Positions 27,044-37,392 of a stretch of 38,811 nucleotides of DNA are shown here, piece after piece. Numbering within the stretch: the stretch's first letter is position 1; each line of letters opens with the position of its first letter. The notes below the pieces were generated by a model. That model saw only the letters and a list, made by a program, of their open reading frames with translations. It did no database searches and was not told the origin of the DNA. The DNA comes from Hyphomicrobiales bacterium (GTDB lineage Bacteria; Pseudomonadota; Alphaproteobacteria; Rhizobiales; Methyloligellaceae). The DNA is taken from NCBI GenBank assembly GCA_021775575.1, contig JAJFHO010000020.1, forward strand, positions 1 through 38,811, read 5' to 3'. The translations under genes and the position numbers were made by a program.

Positions 27044-29287
27044 TCAGAAGGCCGGGCCGAATTTATTGTTTTTCGGAAATCCCTTGGGCGGCAGCCGCCC
27101 CGCCTGGGCGCGCATACCGGTCCACTCGCGCAGCTCCGTGCAGCTATGGTTGCGCCCGGCCGAATCCGTCCAGGGCAGCCCGCCGGCCTTCGAAAACACC
27201 CGGGCGTCGGAAAGATGCCCGTCCTTGTAACGCTGCAGCCGGACCCCGCGCCCACGGGTCATTTCATTGAGTTCATCAAGCGGGAAACACAGCAGTTTCC
27301 GGTTCTCGCCGATGACCGCGACCATATCGCCGGCGGCGGGCGTACAGACGGTGGCTTCATCGGAAGCGCTGACATTGAGCACTTGCTTGCCCTTGCGCGT
27401 CATCGCGACAATATCGTCCTCGCCTACGATGAAACCGTTCCCCGCACTCGAGGCCACAAGCAGCTTGCGCCCCGGAACATGGACAAAGGCCTCGACGATA
27501 TCGTGATTTTCCTCCAGGTCGATCATCAGCCGCGCCGGTTCGCCATGGCCGCGCCCGCCCGGCAGCTTGTCGGCGCCGAGCGAGAAAAATTTCCCGTTTG
27601 TCGCGAACAGCACGATTGTATCGGTCGTCTGTGCCCGAACGGCGCGTTTCAGCGCATCGCCCTGCTTGAACTGGAGGCCGGACAAATCGTCGATATGGCC
27701 GCGCATGGACCGGATCCACCCCTTTTGCGACAGGATCACGGTGACGGGTTCTTTTTCGATCATCGCCGCGGCGAGATCGACGTCGACCATGGGAGCCTCG
27801 GCGAATCTGGTTCGGCGACGGCCGAGTTCGGTATCGGGACCCACCTTTTCGCGTATTTCCTTGATCTCGTCGCCGATCCGCCGCCATTGCGCCGCGTCGG
27901 ACTTGAGCAGCGCCATGACTTCCTTGCGCTCGCCCTCCAGCGCCTCATGCTCGCGCCTGATCTCCATTTCCTCGAGCTTGCGCAATGAGCGCAGGCGCAT
28001 GTTCAAAATGGCTTCCGCCTGCATGTCGGTCAGCTTGAAGGTGCTAATCAGCTCCTGCTTCGGCTTGTCTTCCTCGCGAATGATCCGGATCACTTCGTCG
28101 AGATTGAGATAGGCAATCAGATAGCCGCCCAGAACCTCCAGCCGGTTCTCGATTTTGTTCAGCCGGAACTCAGAGCGCCGCAGGAGCACTACCTTGCGGT
28201 GCTCCAGCCATTCGCGCAGCACCTCGCGCAGTCCGAGCACATTGGGTATCCTGCCCTGGCTCAGCACATTCATGTTGAGCGAAATGCGCGTCTCCAGATC
28301 GGTGGCCTGGAACAGCGACGCCATCAGGATATCGGGCTCGATGGATCGGGTTTTGGGCTCCAGCACCAACCGCACATCCTCCGTCGACTCATCGCGAATA
28401 TCGGCAAGCAGCGGCAGCTTTTTCTGCAGCATCAGGTCGGCGATCTTTTCGATGAGCCGCGCCTTTTGCACCTGATAGGGCATTTCGGTGATAACGATCT
28501 GGTAGGTGCCGCGCCCCAAATCCTCTTTTTCCCACCGCGCCCGCAGCCGGAATCCGCCCCGGCCCGTCTTGTATGCCTCGAGGATCGATTCCGCCGGCTC
28601 GACAATTATCCCGCCGGTCGGGAAATCGGGGCCCGGTACATATTCGACAAGCGTCTCGGTGCGGGCATTGGGAAATTTGATCAGATGAAGCGCCGCGTCG
28701 CACAGCTCTGCGGCATTATGCGGCGGGATACTGGTTGCCATGCCGACCGCGATGCCCGACGACCCGTTGGCGAGCAGGTTCGGAAAATTCGCCGGCAATA
28801 CGACGGGTTCCGATTCCTCCCCGTCATAGGTTTCGCGGAAATCGACGGTATCTTCGTCGATACCCTCAAGAAGCGCATTGGCGATCGCCGTCAGCCGCGC
28901 CTCGGTGTAGCGCATCGCGGCGGCATTATCGCCGTCGATATTGCCGAAATTTCCCTGACCATCGACCAGCGGAAAGCGCACCGCAAAATCCTGCGCCAGA
29001 CGGACCAGCGCATCGTAAACCGCCTGGTCGCCATGGGGGTGGAACTTGCCGATCACGTCGCCGACGACCCGGGCGCATTTCTTGAAGCCGCTTTCCGGAT
29101 CGAGCTTCAACAGCCGCATCGCATAAAGCAGCCGCCGGTGGACCGGCTTCAGCCCGTCGCGGACATCGGGAAGCGCGCGCTGCGTAATCGTGGACAGCGC
29201 ATAGGCGAGGTAGCGTTCCTCCAGCGCATCGCGGAGACTGACCGGCTCTACCGGACCGGATTCGGGAGGAATCGCTTTTTTGCTCAT
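27044..29287 (-). CDS. parC: DNA topoisomerase IV subunit A
   Basis: Breaks and rejoins DNA to unlink daughter chromosomes, working with ParE (not in the window). It has 747 residues. The breakage-reunion domain (about 25-480) shows [38 protein letters not shown] and the catalytic Tyr 127 in [10 protein letters not shown]. The C-terminal beta-pinwheel region (about 500-747) has repeats such as [14 protein letters not shown], which suits ParC rather than GyrA; the GyrA box QRRGG[KR]G is not seen. In the quinolone-binding helix the usual Ser is Gln 88. It is downstream of recO with a 31-base gap and ends against the repeat. Confidence 0.95.
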   Translation of the reverse strand: MSKKAIPPESGPVEPVSLRDALEERYLAYALSTITQRALPDVRDGLKPVHRRLLYAMRLLKLDPESGFKKCARVVGDVIGKFHPHGDQAVYDALVRLAQDFAVRFPLVDGQGNFGNIDGDNAAAMRYTEARLTAIANALLEGIDEDTVDFRETYDGEESEPVVLPANFPNLLANGSSGIAVGMATSIPPHNAAELCDAALHLIKFPNARTETLVEYVPGPDFPTGGIIVEPAESILEAYKTGRGGFRLRARWEKEDLGRGTYQIVITEMPYQVQKARLIEKIADLMLQKKLPLLADIRDESTEDVRLVLEPKTRSIEPDILMASLFQATDLETRISLNMNVLSQGRIPNVLGLREVLREWLEHRKVVLLRRSEFRLNKIENRLEVLGGYLIAYLNLDEVIRIIREEDKPKQELISTFKLTDMQAEAILNMRLRSLRKLEEMEIRREHEALEGERKEVMALLKSDAAQWRRIGDEIKEIREKVGPDTELGRRRTRFAEAPMVDVDLAAAMIEKEPVTVILSQKGWIRSMRGHIDDLSGLQFKQGDALKRAVRAQTTDTIVLFATNGKFFSLGADKLPGGRGHGEPARLMIDLEENHDIVEAFVHVPGRKLLVASSAGNGFIVGEDDIVAMTRKGKQVLNVSASDEATVCTPAAGDMVAVIGENRKLLCFPLDELNEMTRGRGVRLQRYKDGHLSDARVFSKAGGLPWTDSAGRNHSCTELREWTGMRAQAGRLPPKGFPKNNKFGPAF

Positions 29288-29318
29288 TATTCTGGCTTAG
29301 CCCATGGGCAGGGTCCGC

Positions 29319-30050
29319 TCAAGCCTCCCCTGCCGCCTGAAGCGCGGCGATCAACCGTCCTCGGGCTTCCGGCATGACCAGATTGCGGGGTTCGAAAACA
29401 TGCTTTTCGAAAAAAAAGCCGGTCAAGGCAAAGCCCGACAAGACATCCGGCAACCCGGGTCCGGTTGCCTGTTCCCTTGCCAGGAAGGCGGGAAGCGCCA
29501 GAAGCTTGGCTCTGTATGGCTCGCCCGCGGCGCGCGAAACCGCCCTCCCCGTCCTGGGCGACACATAGGCGAGATCGCCGCTTTCACCGGTTGCCGCACA
29601 GCTCGCCAGATCGAGCCCGAAACCCAGCTCGTTCAGCAATTCCAGCTCCCAGCGCACAAGCAGGCCAGGCCAGATTTCCACATCGCTTATATGACCGAGA
29701 ACAACAAGGCCTGCCTCATAGAGAGCCGCATGAGGATCGCGCTCGGGCAACAGCCGTGCAAGCGAGGTCAGCGTGTTCAGGCCGGCAAGCGCGATCCTGT
29801 CGTCAAGCGCCAGCGCCGCATAAGCGTTGCTCAACTCGACCATATAGGCGCCGAGATGTTCCGACAGCCGCGCCCGCCATTCCGCCTCCACAATGTTTCC
29901 CGGCTGCAGGACCGGGCGCTGGCGCCGCGATCGTCCTCCGCGCACCAGCCCCAGATGCCGGCCATGCTCGCGCGTAAACAGCTCCACCACCGCGCTGGTC
30001 TCGCCATGCGGCCGCACCGACAGAATTATGCCCTGATCGCGCCAGTCCAA
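29319..30050 (-). CDS. recO: DNA repair protein RecO
   Basis: Works with RecR to load RecA on SSB-coated gaps. It has 243 residues. The N-terminal OB fold opens MDWRDQGIILSVRPHGETSAVVELFT and continues HLGLVRGGRS; the helical C-terminal part has LNTLTSLARLLPERDPH and FFFEKHVFEPRN. The start is TTG at 30050, supported by a perfect GGAGG 5 bases upstream and by the family N-terminus; there is no nearby ATG or GTG. The four-cysteine zinc site of some RecO proteins is absent. It follows era by 21 bases. Confidence 0.94.
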   Translation of the reverse strand: MDWRDQGIILSVRPHGETSAVVELFTREHGRHLGLVRGGRSRRQRPVLQPGNIVEAEWRARLSEHLGAYMVELSNAYAALALDDRIALAGLNTLTSLARLLPERDPHAALYEAGLVVLGHISDVEIWPGLLVRWELELLNELGFGLDLASCAATGESGDLAYVSPRTGRAVSRAAGEPYRAKLLALPAFLAREQATGPGLPDVLSGFALTGFFFEKHVFEPRNLVMPEARGRLIAALQAAGEA

Positions 30051-30071
30051 TTGCGCCTCCGCCCGCCGGCA

Positions 30072-30989
30072 TTAGCCCTTGGGAAACTCCAGCCCCATCT
30101 CCCGGTAGCGTTCCGGATCGTCGCCCCATTTTGGCCTAACCTTGACGAACAGGAAAAGGTGAACCGGCACGCCCACCATCTCGGAGATTTGCTTGCGCGC
30201 CTCCATCGAGATCTTCTTGATCGTCTGGCCGCCCTTCCCGAGCACGATTTTACGCTGGCTCTGACGTTCCACAAAGATCGTCTGCTCTATCCGCACGCCC
30301 TTGTTTTTTACCTCTTTCCAATCCGTGGTCTCGACCGTCGAGACATAGGGAAGTTCCTGGTGCAGGCGCAAATACAGCTTCTCCCTGGTGATCTCCGCGG
30401 CGGCACTGCGCAGCGGCGCATCGGTTATCTGGTCTTCGGGAAACAGCCACGGTCCCGCCGGCGCGGTTTCCGCGAGATAGCGGCGCAGGGCGTCCACACC
30501 GTCGCCGGTGAGCGCCGACAGCATGAAGATTTGATCGAAGTCGGCAGCCGCGGAAGCCTCTTCGGCCAATGTCAGAAGCCTGTCCTTGCGGAGCTGATCG
30601 ATCTTATTGAGAACCAGGGCAAATTTACCGCGCGCGCCGCGAACCTTGTCGAGAATGCGCTCCTCCTCCTCACCGATTCCCTTGGCGGCGTCGATCAGAA
30701 CGAGAGTTACATCGGCGTCCGCCGCACCACCCCAGGCGGCGTCCACCATGGCCCTGTCGAGCCGGCGTTTCGGCGCGAATATCCCCGGCGTATCGACCAG
30801 GATCAGTTGCGACTTCCCTTCAATGGCAATAGCGCGAAGGCGGGCCCGGGTGGTCTGGACCTTGTGGGTCACGATCGCGACGTGCATCCCGACCAATTGA
30901 TTGAGCAAGGTCGACTTGCCTGCATTCGGGGCACCGATAAGCGCGACCACACCGCATCGCCGGCCATTATTTCGGTCGGGCTCAGCCAT
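30072..30989 (-). CDS. era: GTPase Era
   Basis: A GTPase that binds the 3' end of 16S rRNA and assists 30S maturation. It has 305 residues. G-domain motifs: G1 GAPNAGKST (about 19-27), G2 HKVQTTR, G3 DTPGIF, G4 NKID; the C-terminal KH domain has FVERQSQRKIVLGKGGQTIKKI. The ATG at 30989 overlaps the rnc stop by 8 bases (ATGGCTGA) and is chosen over the frame that stays open to 31334 inside rnc. The rnc-era-recO order is widely conserved and suggests shared expression. Confidence 0.97.
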   Translation of the reverse strand: MAEPDRNNGRRCGVVALIGAPNAGKSTLLNQLVGMHVAIVTHKVQTTRARLRAIAIEGKSQLILVDTPGIFAPKRRLDRAMVDAAWGGAADADVTLVLIDAAKGIGEEEERILDKVRGARGKFALVLNKIDQLRKDRLLTLAEEASAAADFDQIFMLSALTGDGVDALRRYLAETAPAGPWLFPEDQITDAPLRSAAAEITREKLYLRLHQELPYVSTVETTDWKEVKNKGVRIEQTIFVERQSQRKIVLGKGGQTIKKISMEARKQISEMVGVPVHLFLFVKVRPKWGDDPERYREMGLEFPKG

Positions 30990-31701
30990 TGCCTTGCGCG
31001 TGCTTCCAGATCCCCTCGCGGCGCAGCAACGCATCCGCCGCCGCCTGCTCGGCGATCTGTTTGCTTGGTCCCTCGCCCTGGGCTGGCTCCAGACCCTCCA
31101 CTTCAACCCGAATTGCGAAACTGGGTGCGTGATCAGGTCCCGCACGGTCCGATTCGACGTAGCGGGGCAAGGCAAGTCCGCGTCCCTGAGCCCATTGCTG
31201 GAGCGCGGTTTTTGCGTCCAGCGGGATCGTGTCGTCACCAAGCAGCCGTGGCCGCCAGAATCGGCCGATGACGTCGCGCGCCGCATCGAAGCCGCCATCC
31301 AGATAGATGGCGCCAAGCACTGCCTCGCAGGCATTTCCGAGGATTGTCATTTTCGCCCGGCCGCCACTCATATCCTCGCTGCCGCTCATAATCATGGACC
31401 CGCCGAGTTCCCAGTCGTCATCGGCGATGCTGGCGCACATTTCCTTTCGCACCAGCCTGTTCAGACGTGGTGCCAGCTCGCCTTCCGATGCCTCGGGATA
31501 TTCCTGCATCAGCATTTCGGCGACGCAAAGCCCGAGTACCCTGTCGCCAAGAAATTCGAGCTTTTCATTGTCCTTGGAAGTCCTCCCCTTGGTGCGCACA
31601 CTGGAATGCGTTAGCGCATGGCGCAGCAATCCGAGGTCGGAAAAAGTGTGGCCGATGCGGGCGGCCAGCGTTGCAAGCGTCTTCGCCGAGCCGGGCGCCA
31701 C
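30982..31701 (-). CDS. rnc: Ribonuclease III
   Basis: Cleaves double-stranded RNA, including the 30S rRNA precursor. It has 239 residues. The catalytic domain (about 8-150) shows the signature NEKLEFLGDRVLGL (about 45-58) and GNACEAVLGAIYLDGG with the second pair of acidic residues. The double-stranded RNA-binding domain (about 160-232) has DAKTALQQWAQGRGLALPRY and the closing KQIAEQAAADALLRR. The start is GTG at 31701, directly after the lepB stop with no gap. era overlaps its end by 8 bases. Confidence 0.96.
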   Translation of the reverse strand: MAPGSAKTLATLAARIGHTFSDLGLLRHALTHSSVRTKGRTSKDNEKLEFLGDRVLGLCVAEMLMQEYPEASEGELAPRLNRLVRKEMCASIADDDWELGGSMIMSGSEDMSGGRAKMTILGNACEAVLGAIYLDGGFDAARDVIGRFWRPRLLGDDTIPLDAKTALQQWAQGRGLALPRYVESDRAGPDHAPSFAIRVEVEGLEPAQGEGPSKQIAEQAAADALLRREGIWKHAQGNG

Positions 31702-32487
31702 CTAGTCCACCAGGTTGAAAAAGCGCGACCAGCGTGTCGACATCGGCCAGGTCCAGAATTGCCACAAGCTGGCATCCTCGTCGGCGGAGAAGAAGATGAT
31801 CTCGGCCCTGCCGACGAAATTCTCGAAGGGCACATATCCGACGGCGGAGAGCACTCTGCTGTCGGTGGAATTATCCCGGTTGTCGCCCATCATGAAATAG
31901 TGCCCCTCGGGAACCTTGTAGACATCGGTACGGTCGCCCGAGCCCGCCTTGACAATGTCGAGCACCGGATAGGAAACGCCGTTCGGCAGCGTCTCACGAT
32001 ATCGTGGAATACGGCGCGCATTGCCGTAACCGTCGCGGGTGACGAAATCGTCAATTTGCTCCTTGGGGATTGCCTTGCCATTAATATGGAGCACGCCGCC
32101 GACCATCTGGATCCTGTCGCCGGGAAGACCGATTACCCGCTTGATATAATCGGTCTCATTGTCGCGCGGCAATTTGAAAACCGCGACATCGCCACGCTCT
32201 GGTTCCGACGCCAGTATTCTTCCCGAAAAGACATTGGGGCTGTAGGGAAATGAGTGCTTCGAGTAGCCATAGCTGAATTTCGAAACGAACAAATAGTCGC
32301 CGACCAGAAGCGTGGGAATCATCGACCCCGAAGGAATATTGAAGGGCTGGTAGAAAAACACCCGCACGATCATCGCCAGAATAAGCGCATGAACGACAAT
32401 ACGGACCGTTTCGGACATGCTGCCGCGGCGCGACTTTTTGGTGTCAGCTTCAATGCTCACTTCTTCTGGCTCCCTGTCGGCGCGCAT
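31702..32487 (-). CDS. lepB: Signal peptidase I
   Basis: An inner-membrane serine protease that removes signal peptides from exported proteins. It has 261 residues. A single N-terminal membrane segment (about 27-46) is followed by box B IPSGSMIPTL with catalytic Ser 55 and box D DYIKRVIGLPGD with catalytic Lys 116; box E GDNRDNSTDSR is present near the C-terminus. The ATG at 32487 has AAGG 7 bases upstream. A GTG at 32460 with AGGGAG is a weaker alternative. It ends immediately before rnc. Confidence 0.95.
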   Translation of the reverse strand: MRADREPEEVSIEADTKKSRRGSMSETVRIVVHALILAMIVRVFFYQPFNIPSGSMIPTLLVGDYLFVSKFSYGYSKHSFPYSPNVFSGRILASEPERGDVAVFKLPRDNETDYIKRVIGLPGDRIQMVGGVLHINGKAIPKEQIDDFVTRDGYGNARRIPRYRETLPNGVSYPVLDIVKAGSGDRTDVYKVPEGHYFMMGDNRDNSTDSRVLSAVGYVPFENFVGRAEIIFFSADEDASLWQFWTWPMSTRWSRFFNLVD

Positions 32488-32586
32488 ATACGGACCTTAT
32501 CAGTGGGGGAAATGCTCCGCGCCCCTATATCGGTTCGCGGAGATCAACGCAAATGACCTTTCTCGACTGCCGGTGCTCTTGCGGCG

Positions 32587-32997
32587 TCAGCCAGTCATGG
32601 AAGACGGTACGGCGGAGATGATGACGATGGCCTGCGCCAGCGGAAAATCATCGGTTATGGTCAGGTCTATTCTGGTACCCAGACCCTCCGGCGTAATCTC
32701 TCCAAGCCGGAGTGCCGCGCCGCCGGTCAGCTGCATGGTGGGACGCCCGGAGGGCAGATTGACAACCCCCATGTCGCGCCAGAAAACGCCTTTACGGATA
32801 CCGGTTCCCAGCGCCTTCGCACAGGCTTCCTTGGCCGCGAAGCGTTTTGCATAGGATGCCGCGCGCAATCGCCGCCGATCGGATTTATTGCGCTCCACCT
32901 CGGTGAAAATGCGCACCAGAAACCGTTCGCCATAGCGCTCGATGGTTTCCTCGATACGGCGGATATCGATAATGTCGTTGCCGAGCCCGATGATCAT
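32587..32997 (-). CDS. acpS: Holo-[acyl-carrier-protein] synthase
   Basis: Transfers the phosphopantetheine arm of CoA to the serine of acyl carrier protein. It has 136 residues, typical for AcpS. The magnesium site is visible as [17 protein letters not shown] (Asp 8) and [19 protein letters not shown] (Glu 57). The ATG at 32997 starts exactly at the family N-terminus; the frame upstream to 33048 overlaps the end of pdxJ. It is 13 bases downstream of pdxJ, the common proteobacterial pair. Confidence 0.95.
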   Translation of the reverse strand: MIIGLGNDIIDIRRIEETIERYGERFLVRIFTEVERNKSDRRRLRAASYAKRFAAKEACAKALGTGIRKGVFWRDMGVVNLPSGRPTMQLTGGAALRLGEITPEGLGTRIDLTITDDFPLAQAIVIISAVPSSMTG

Positions 32998-33010
32998 GGC
33001 GACGCCCGCC

Positions 33011-33796
33011 TCAGGCGCTCGCCGACCCGCTGGCGCTGGCTCTGGCATTGTCCATCAGCGCCCGCATCCTGCAAATCGTCGAATGCAGCCCGCCGAATAT
33101 CGCCTCGCCAACCAGAAAATGGCCGATATTGAGTTCGACGACCTGCGACAGCGCGGCGACGGGCCGCACGGTATCGAATGTCAGGCCGTGGCCGGCATGA
33201 ACCTCCAGGCCGAGTTCGCCGGCCTGACGCGCGGCGCGCGAGAGCTTTTCAAGCTCACCGCGCGCTCTGAGGTCCTCGCCATCAATGACCGCCTCGCAAT
33301 AGGCGCCGGTGTGAAGTTCGACGATATCCGCGCGCGCAGCCGCCGCCGCCTCGATTTGCTTGCTGTCGGGATCGATAAACAAGGAAATCCGGATGCCCGC
33401 GTCGCGCAGCGGTTCAGAAAATTTCGGCAATCTGTTGCTCGACTTGGCAACGTCCAGACCGCCTTCCGTCGTCAGCTCCTCGCGCTTTTCGGGAACCAGG
33501 CAACAGGCGTTCGGCTGCGCCTTGAGGGCGATGCCCAGCATTTCCTGCGTCATTGCCATTTCGAGATTGAGCGGGCGTTCAACCTCGGCCTTGAGCCGCT
33601 CGATGTCCTGGTCGGAAATATGCCGCCGGTCCTCGCGCAGATGCGCGGTAATCCCGTCGGCCCCGGCCTCGACGGCCAATTGCGCCGCGCGCACCGGATC
33701 GGGATGATCGCCGCCACGGGCATTCCTGATCGTCGCGACATGGTCGATATTCACGCCCAACCGAAGATAGGGCAAATCACTCGTCATACTCGCCAT
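33011..33796 (-). CDS. pdxJ: Pyridoxine 5'-phosphate synthase
   Basis: Joins 3-amino-2-oxopropyl phosphate and 1-deoxyxylulose 5-phosphate to give pyridoxine phosphate. It has 261 residues. Motifs: [19 protein letters not shown] at the N-terminus, [38 protein letters not shown]-type block ([16 protein letters not shown]), VELHTGAYC and [10 protein letters not shown], covering the TIM-barrel active site. The ATG at 33796 is preferred because GAGG lies 5 bases upstream; ATGs at 33811 and 33787 are in frame. The 160 bases to pyrE contain nothing I can identify. Confidence 0.95.
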   Translation of the reverse strand: MASMTSDLPYLRLGVNIDHVATIRNARGGDHPDPVRAAQLAVEAGADGITAHLREDRRHISDQDIERLKAEVERPLNLEMAMTQEMLGIALKAQPNACCLVPEKREELTTEGGLDVAKSSNRLPKFSEPLRDAGIRISLFIDPDSKQIEAAAAARADIVELHTGAYCEAVIDGEDLRARGELEKLSRAARQAGELGLEVHAGHGLTFDTVRPVAALSQVVELNIGHFLVGEAIFGGLHSTICRMRALMDNARASASGSASA

Positions 33797-33956
33797 TACA
33801 GCCTCACACATTGACGTCGTGTCTGGACGGGCGGGTACATCGCGCCGATGCGCCGCGCACGGATCATCGGACTGAAATGTAACAACCGCCTGCTCAATTG
33901 CAAGATATCTGATCGCGCCAACGCTAGCGCCCGGCGGAGCGCGCGCGCCCGCGATG

Positions 33957-34541
33957 TCATTTCAATCCCCGGCTGCCCGGCTTGACGGCGGGAATGGCGC
34001 TCAACGCCGCTGGAATTGCGTCCGCCGCATAGGTCGGAATATCCAGAGCGGTGAGTGAAATGAGCGGAACGCCGATATCGGCCTTGCCGCCAGACCGGTC
34101 GACCAGACAGCATCCGCCGACGACATCGGCGCCGGCCTTGCGCGCCGCGGCGATACATTCGCGCGACGACAGTCCCGTGGTCACGACGTCTTCAACCATG
34201 AGGCAGCGCGTCGCCGGTTCAATTTCGAATCCGCGCCGGAGAACAAACTCGCCATCGACCCGCTCGAAAAATATGGCCGGCACCTCAAGCTGGCGGCCCA
34301 TCTCATATCCAACGACGACCCCGCCCATCGCCGGCGAAAATACGAGATCCGTGGTTGCGCCCAGCTTGGTCTTGACCTTTTCCGCGAGCGCTCCGCAAAG
34401 GCGCTCCGCCCGATCCGCACTCATCAGCACCCGCGCGCATTGCAGGTAAGCGGCGCTGCGGCGCCCGGAAGACAGGATAAAATGCCCCTCAAGCAGGGCG
34501 CCGGCGGCGCGGAATTCGTTCAGAACTTCCTCTTCGCTCAT
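33957..34541 (-). CDS. pyrE: Orotate phosphoribosyltransferase
   Basis: Attaches phosphoribose from PRPP to orotate in pyrimidine synthesis. It has 194 residues. The PRPP-binding signature [14 protein letters not shown] is complete, and the family pieces [20 protein letters not shown] and [18 protein letters not shown] precede it. [17 protein letters not shown] matches the flexible loop. The ATG at 34541 ([21 protein letters not shown]) fits relatives better than the GTG at 34565. It is downstream of rel with a 60-base gap. Confidence 0.95.
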   Translation of the reverse strand: MSEEEVLNEFRAAGALLEGHFILSSGRRSAAYLQCARVLMSADRAERLCGALAEKVKTKLGATTDLVFSPAMGGVVVGYEMGRQLEVPAIFFERVDGEFVLRRGFEIEPATRCLMVEDVVTTGLSSRECIAAARKAGADVVGGCCLVDRSGGKADIGVPLISLTALDIPTYAADAIPAALSAIPAVKPGSRGLK

Positions 34542-34601
34542 TATTTCATGTCCACCTGAGGGCACGGCAAACGTTGCCAGCGCCTGACATATCCCCTGTC
34601 A

Positions 34602-36833
34602 TCAATGCACGCGCGATACCGCGCTGACAACGGACTTGGCGCGCAAACCGGAAATGATTTCGTTCAGATGGGTGAGGTCCCAGACCTCAAGGTCGATCAG
34701 CATTTCCGTATAGTCAGCGAGCTGGCGCGACATCTTTATATTGTCGATATTGCCATCACCATCACTGATGATTTGCGCAATTTGCGCCAGCGTCCCGGGC
34801 TCGTTGATCGCGGTGACCGAGATTTGCGCCGGGAACCGGTCGGTGCTCGCCTCGTCAATGTCCCAGGTCACGTCGATCCAGCGTTCCGGCTCATCGTCGA
34901 ACTGCTTCAGCTCTTCGGCATGTATCGGGTAGATCGCGATCCCCTCGCCCGGCGTCAGGATGCCGACAATGCGGTCGCCGGGAACCGCGCCGCCCTGTGC
35001 GGTAAAATTCACCGGCAAGTCGCTCTTCTGGCCTCGAATCGGAATACCGGCCGCGGCGGCCCCATCCACTTTTGGCGCCAGTCCCGGCCAACGGAATTTC
35101 AATCCGATCGCCTTTCTGATTCCGAACCACCCTTCGCCCGCGCTGCGCGTAACACTGCGCCGTTTCGGCGGCGCCGGCGGAGCGAGTTTCGGGAATGCCG
35201 CTTTTATGACATCGGACGACGGCAACTCGCCACGACCGACCGCGGCCAAGACGTCGTCGACCGTCTTGTGGGAAAGCCTGGCGAGGGCGCGTTCAAGCAT
35301 CGATTTTCGGTATTGCTTGTCTACCCGATTGAAGGCGCGGCCAAGGATTTCCCGTCCCAGCTTGCAATATTGCTTGCGTACGGCCTCCCGCGTCGCGCGG
35401 CGGATCGCCGAGCGCGCCTTTCCGGTAACGGCGATGCCTTCCCAGGCCGGCGGCGGTGTGCGCGCCTCGGAACGCATGATCTCGACTTCGTCGCCATTCT
35501 TCAATTCGGTCACCAGTGGCAGATGACGCCCGTTGACCTTGCAGCCGACGCAGGAATTGCCGACATCGGTATGCACCGCGTAGGCAAAATCAATCGGCGT
35601 CGCCCCGCTTGGAAGCGCGATCAAAAGCCCCTTGGGCGTGAAGCAGAAAACCTGATCGTGGAAAAGTTCGAGCTTTGTGTGTTCCAGAAACTCTTCCGGA
35701 TTGTCCCCTTCGAGCAGCAGTTCGACAAGGTGGCGAAGCCATTGATAGGCATTGCTTTCATACGACCGCACCGAACCATTCGCGGCATCCGGCCCGTTGG
35801 CGGCATCTTTGTAAAGCGCATGGGCGGCAACGCCATATTCGGCCAGGTTATGCATTCGCTCCGAGCGTATCTGCAGCTCCACTCTCTGGTGGCGCGGACC
35901 GACAATCGTCGTATGAATCGACTGATAATCATTCTGCTTCGGATTCGAAACATAGTCCTTGAACCGTCCGGGCACCGCGCGCCATGTGGTGTGAATGACG
36001 CCAAGCACACGGTAGCAGTCGGCTGAATCCCCGGTGATCATCCGAAATCCGTAAATGTCGGAGAGCTGTTCCAGGGAAATCTGCTTGCGTTCCATCTTAC
36101 GCCAGATCGAGTAGGGGCGCTTCTCGCGGCTCGATACGTCGGCGTCGATGCCGTTCTCCTGAAGCTTGGCGTCCAGGGCCTGCCGGATATCCCGAATGAG
36201 GCCCTTGTTGCTCCCGCGCAGCGCTTTCAACCTGTCGGTCACCGTCTTATGGGCTTCCGGGTTCAGCCAGCGGAATGACAGATCCTCAAGCTCCTCGCGC
36301 AAACTCTGCATGCCCATGCGCCCCGCGAGCGGCGCGTAAATATCCATCGTTTCCTCGGCAATGCGTTTGCGCGTGCCCTCCTTCATATGCTCCAGCGTCC
36401 GCATATTGTGCAGCCGGTCAGCCAGCTTCACGAGCAGAACGCGGATATCGCTGGTGATCGCAACCAGAAGCTTGCGGAAATTTTCCGCCTGTTCAGCCTT
36501 CTTGGTGACGAGGTCGAGCTTGGCGATCTTCGTCAGCCCGTCGACCAGCCCGCCGATTTCCGTACCGAAAAGATCGTCGATCTCTTCGCGCGTCGTGTCG
36601 GTGTCCTCGATGGTGTCATGCAGCAGGGCGGCCGCGATGGTGGCGTCGTCGAGCTTGAGGTCGGCGAGAATTGCCGCGACTTCCAGCGGGTGCGAGAAAT
36701 AGGGGTCGCCGGAGGCGCGCTTCTGGTTTCCATGCGCCTGCATCGAAAAGACATAGGCCCGGTTGAGCAACGCTTCGTCCACGCCGGGATCATAGGCGCG
36801 CACCCGTTCGACCAACTGATACTGGCGCATCAT
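34602..36833 (-). CDS. rel: Bifunctional (p)ppGpp synthetase/hydrolase (Rel/SpoT type)
   Basis: Makes and destroys the starvation alarmone (p)ppGpp. It has 743 residues from the ATG at 36833, where GAGGG lies 5 bases upstream and the product begins MMRQYQLVERV as in rhizobial Rel. The hydrolase domain (about 20-195) is intact: YFSHPLEVA, LLHDTIEDT (HD at 72-73) and DRLHNMRT. The synthetase domain (about 220-380) has GRFKDYVSNPKQNDYQSIHT; the RFKD motif is the form found in bifunctional enzymes. A TGS domain (about 395-460) and a C-terminal ACT domain (about 660-740) follow. This is probably the only long RSH of the organism, but that cannot be checked here. Confidence 0.96.
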   Translation of the reverse strand: MMRQYQLVERVRAYDPGVDEALLNRAYVFSMQAHGNQKRASGDPYFSHPLEVAAILADLKLDDATIAAALLHDTIEDTDTTREEIDDLFGTEIGGLVDGLTKIAKLDLVTKKAEQAENFRKLLVAITSDIRVLLVKLADRLHNMRTLEHMKEGTRKRIAEETMDIYAPLAGRMGMQSLREELEDLSFRWLNPEAHKTVTDRLKALRGSNKGLIRDIRQALDAKLQENGIDADVSSREKRPYSIWRKMERKQISLEQLSDIYGFRMITGDSADCYRVLGVIHTTWRAVPGRFKDYVSNPKQNDYQSIHTTIVGPRHQRVELQIRSERMHNLAEYGVAAHALYKDAANGPDAANGSVRSYESNAYQWLRHLVELLLEGDNPEEFLEHTKLELFHDQVFCFTPKGLLIALPSGATPIDFAYAVHTDVGNSCVGCKVNGRHLPLVTELKNGDEVEIMRSEARTPPPAWEGIAVTGKARSAIRRATREAVRKQYCKLGREILGRAFNRVDKQYRKSMLERALARLSHKTVDDVLAAVGRGELPSSDVIKAAFPKLAPPAPPKRRSVTRSAGEGWFGIRKAIGLKFRWPGLAPKVDGAAAAGIPIRGQKSDLPVNFTAQGGAVPGDRIVGILTPGEGIAIYPIHAEELKQFDDEPERWIDVTWDIDEASTDRFPAQISVTAINEPGTLAQIAQIISDGDGNIDNIKMSRQLADYTEMLIDLEVWDLTHLNEIISGLRAKSVVSAVSRVH

Positions 36834-36944
36834 GAAGCCCTCTTCCCGCCGCAAGAATGCGCGCAGCGACAGCAGGCGATCAGATCAGGCGGTGATAGCG
36901 CGCGGCGCGCGTGTCCCCGCGGGCCATGCCGGAACGGCTTCAGC

Positions 36945-37355
36945 CTAGCGGGAGCGCGATCCTGCATTCGACGAATCGCTGGGAGCGATGCTCTCAAGCC
37001 CGCGCAGCAATTCCTCTTCCGTCATGCGGTCGATCATCGTATCGGCGGACGGGTCGTCCTGACCGATCACCGCGGCGCTGGTATCGGAGGACAGCGCGGG
37101 AACCTCTTCGGGCTCGGGTTCATCCACTTCGACATATTTCTGCATCGAGTGGATGAAGTCTTCTTTGATATCTTCAGGCGAAACCGTCTCATCGGCAATT
37201 TCGCGCAAGGCAATGACCGGATTTTTGTCGTTGTCGCGCTCGACCGTGATCGGAGCGCCGGCAGCGATTGTCCGCCCCCGGTGACCGGAAAGCAGAACCA
37301 GCTCGAAACGATTTTCCACCTTCTCGATGCAATCTTCGACGGTAACACGCGCCAT
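36945..37355 (-). CDS. rpoZ: DNA-directed RNA polymerase omega subunit
   Basis: A small subunit that stabilises the beta-prime subunit of RNA polymerase and in proteobacteria forms part of a ppGpp site. It has 136 residues with the core [28 protein letters not shown] and [14 protein letters not shown] at about 1-60, then a long acidic tail (about 75-136) common in alphaproteobacteria. GAGGAG lies 7 bases before the ATG. A promoter candidate lies 38-66 bases upstream. Its place directly before rel links the alarmone enzyme to one of its target subunits. Confidence 0.95.
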   Translation of the reverse strand: MARVTVEDCIEKVENRFELVLLSGHRGRTIAAGAPITVERDNDKNPVIALREIADETVSPEDIKEDFIHSMQKYVEVDEPEPEEVPALSSDTSAAVIGQDDPSADTMIDRMTEEELLRGLESIAPSDSSNAGSRSR

Positions 37356-37392
37356 CTGGCACTCCTCGCAGAATCGGGATGATTATGCGCCC

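Noticed and set aside
29304-31271. Plus-strand open frame of 655 codons antisense to recO, era and rnc
   Set aside because: It spans three genuine genes and the gaps between them and has no family motif.
34605-36026. Plus-strand open frame of 473 codons antisense to rel
   Set aside because: Shadow of the rel coding frame, no recognisable domain.
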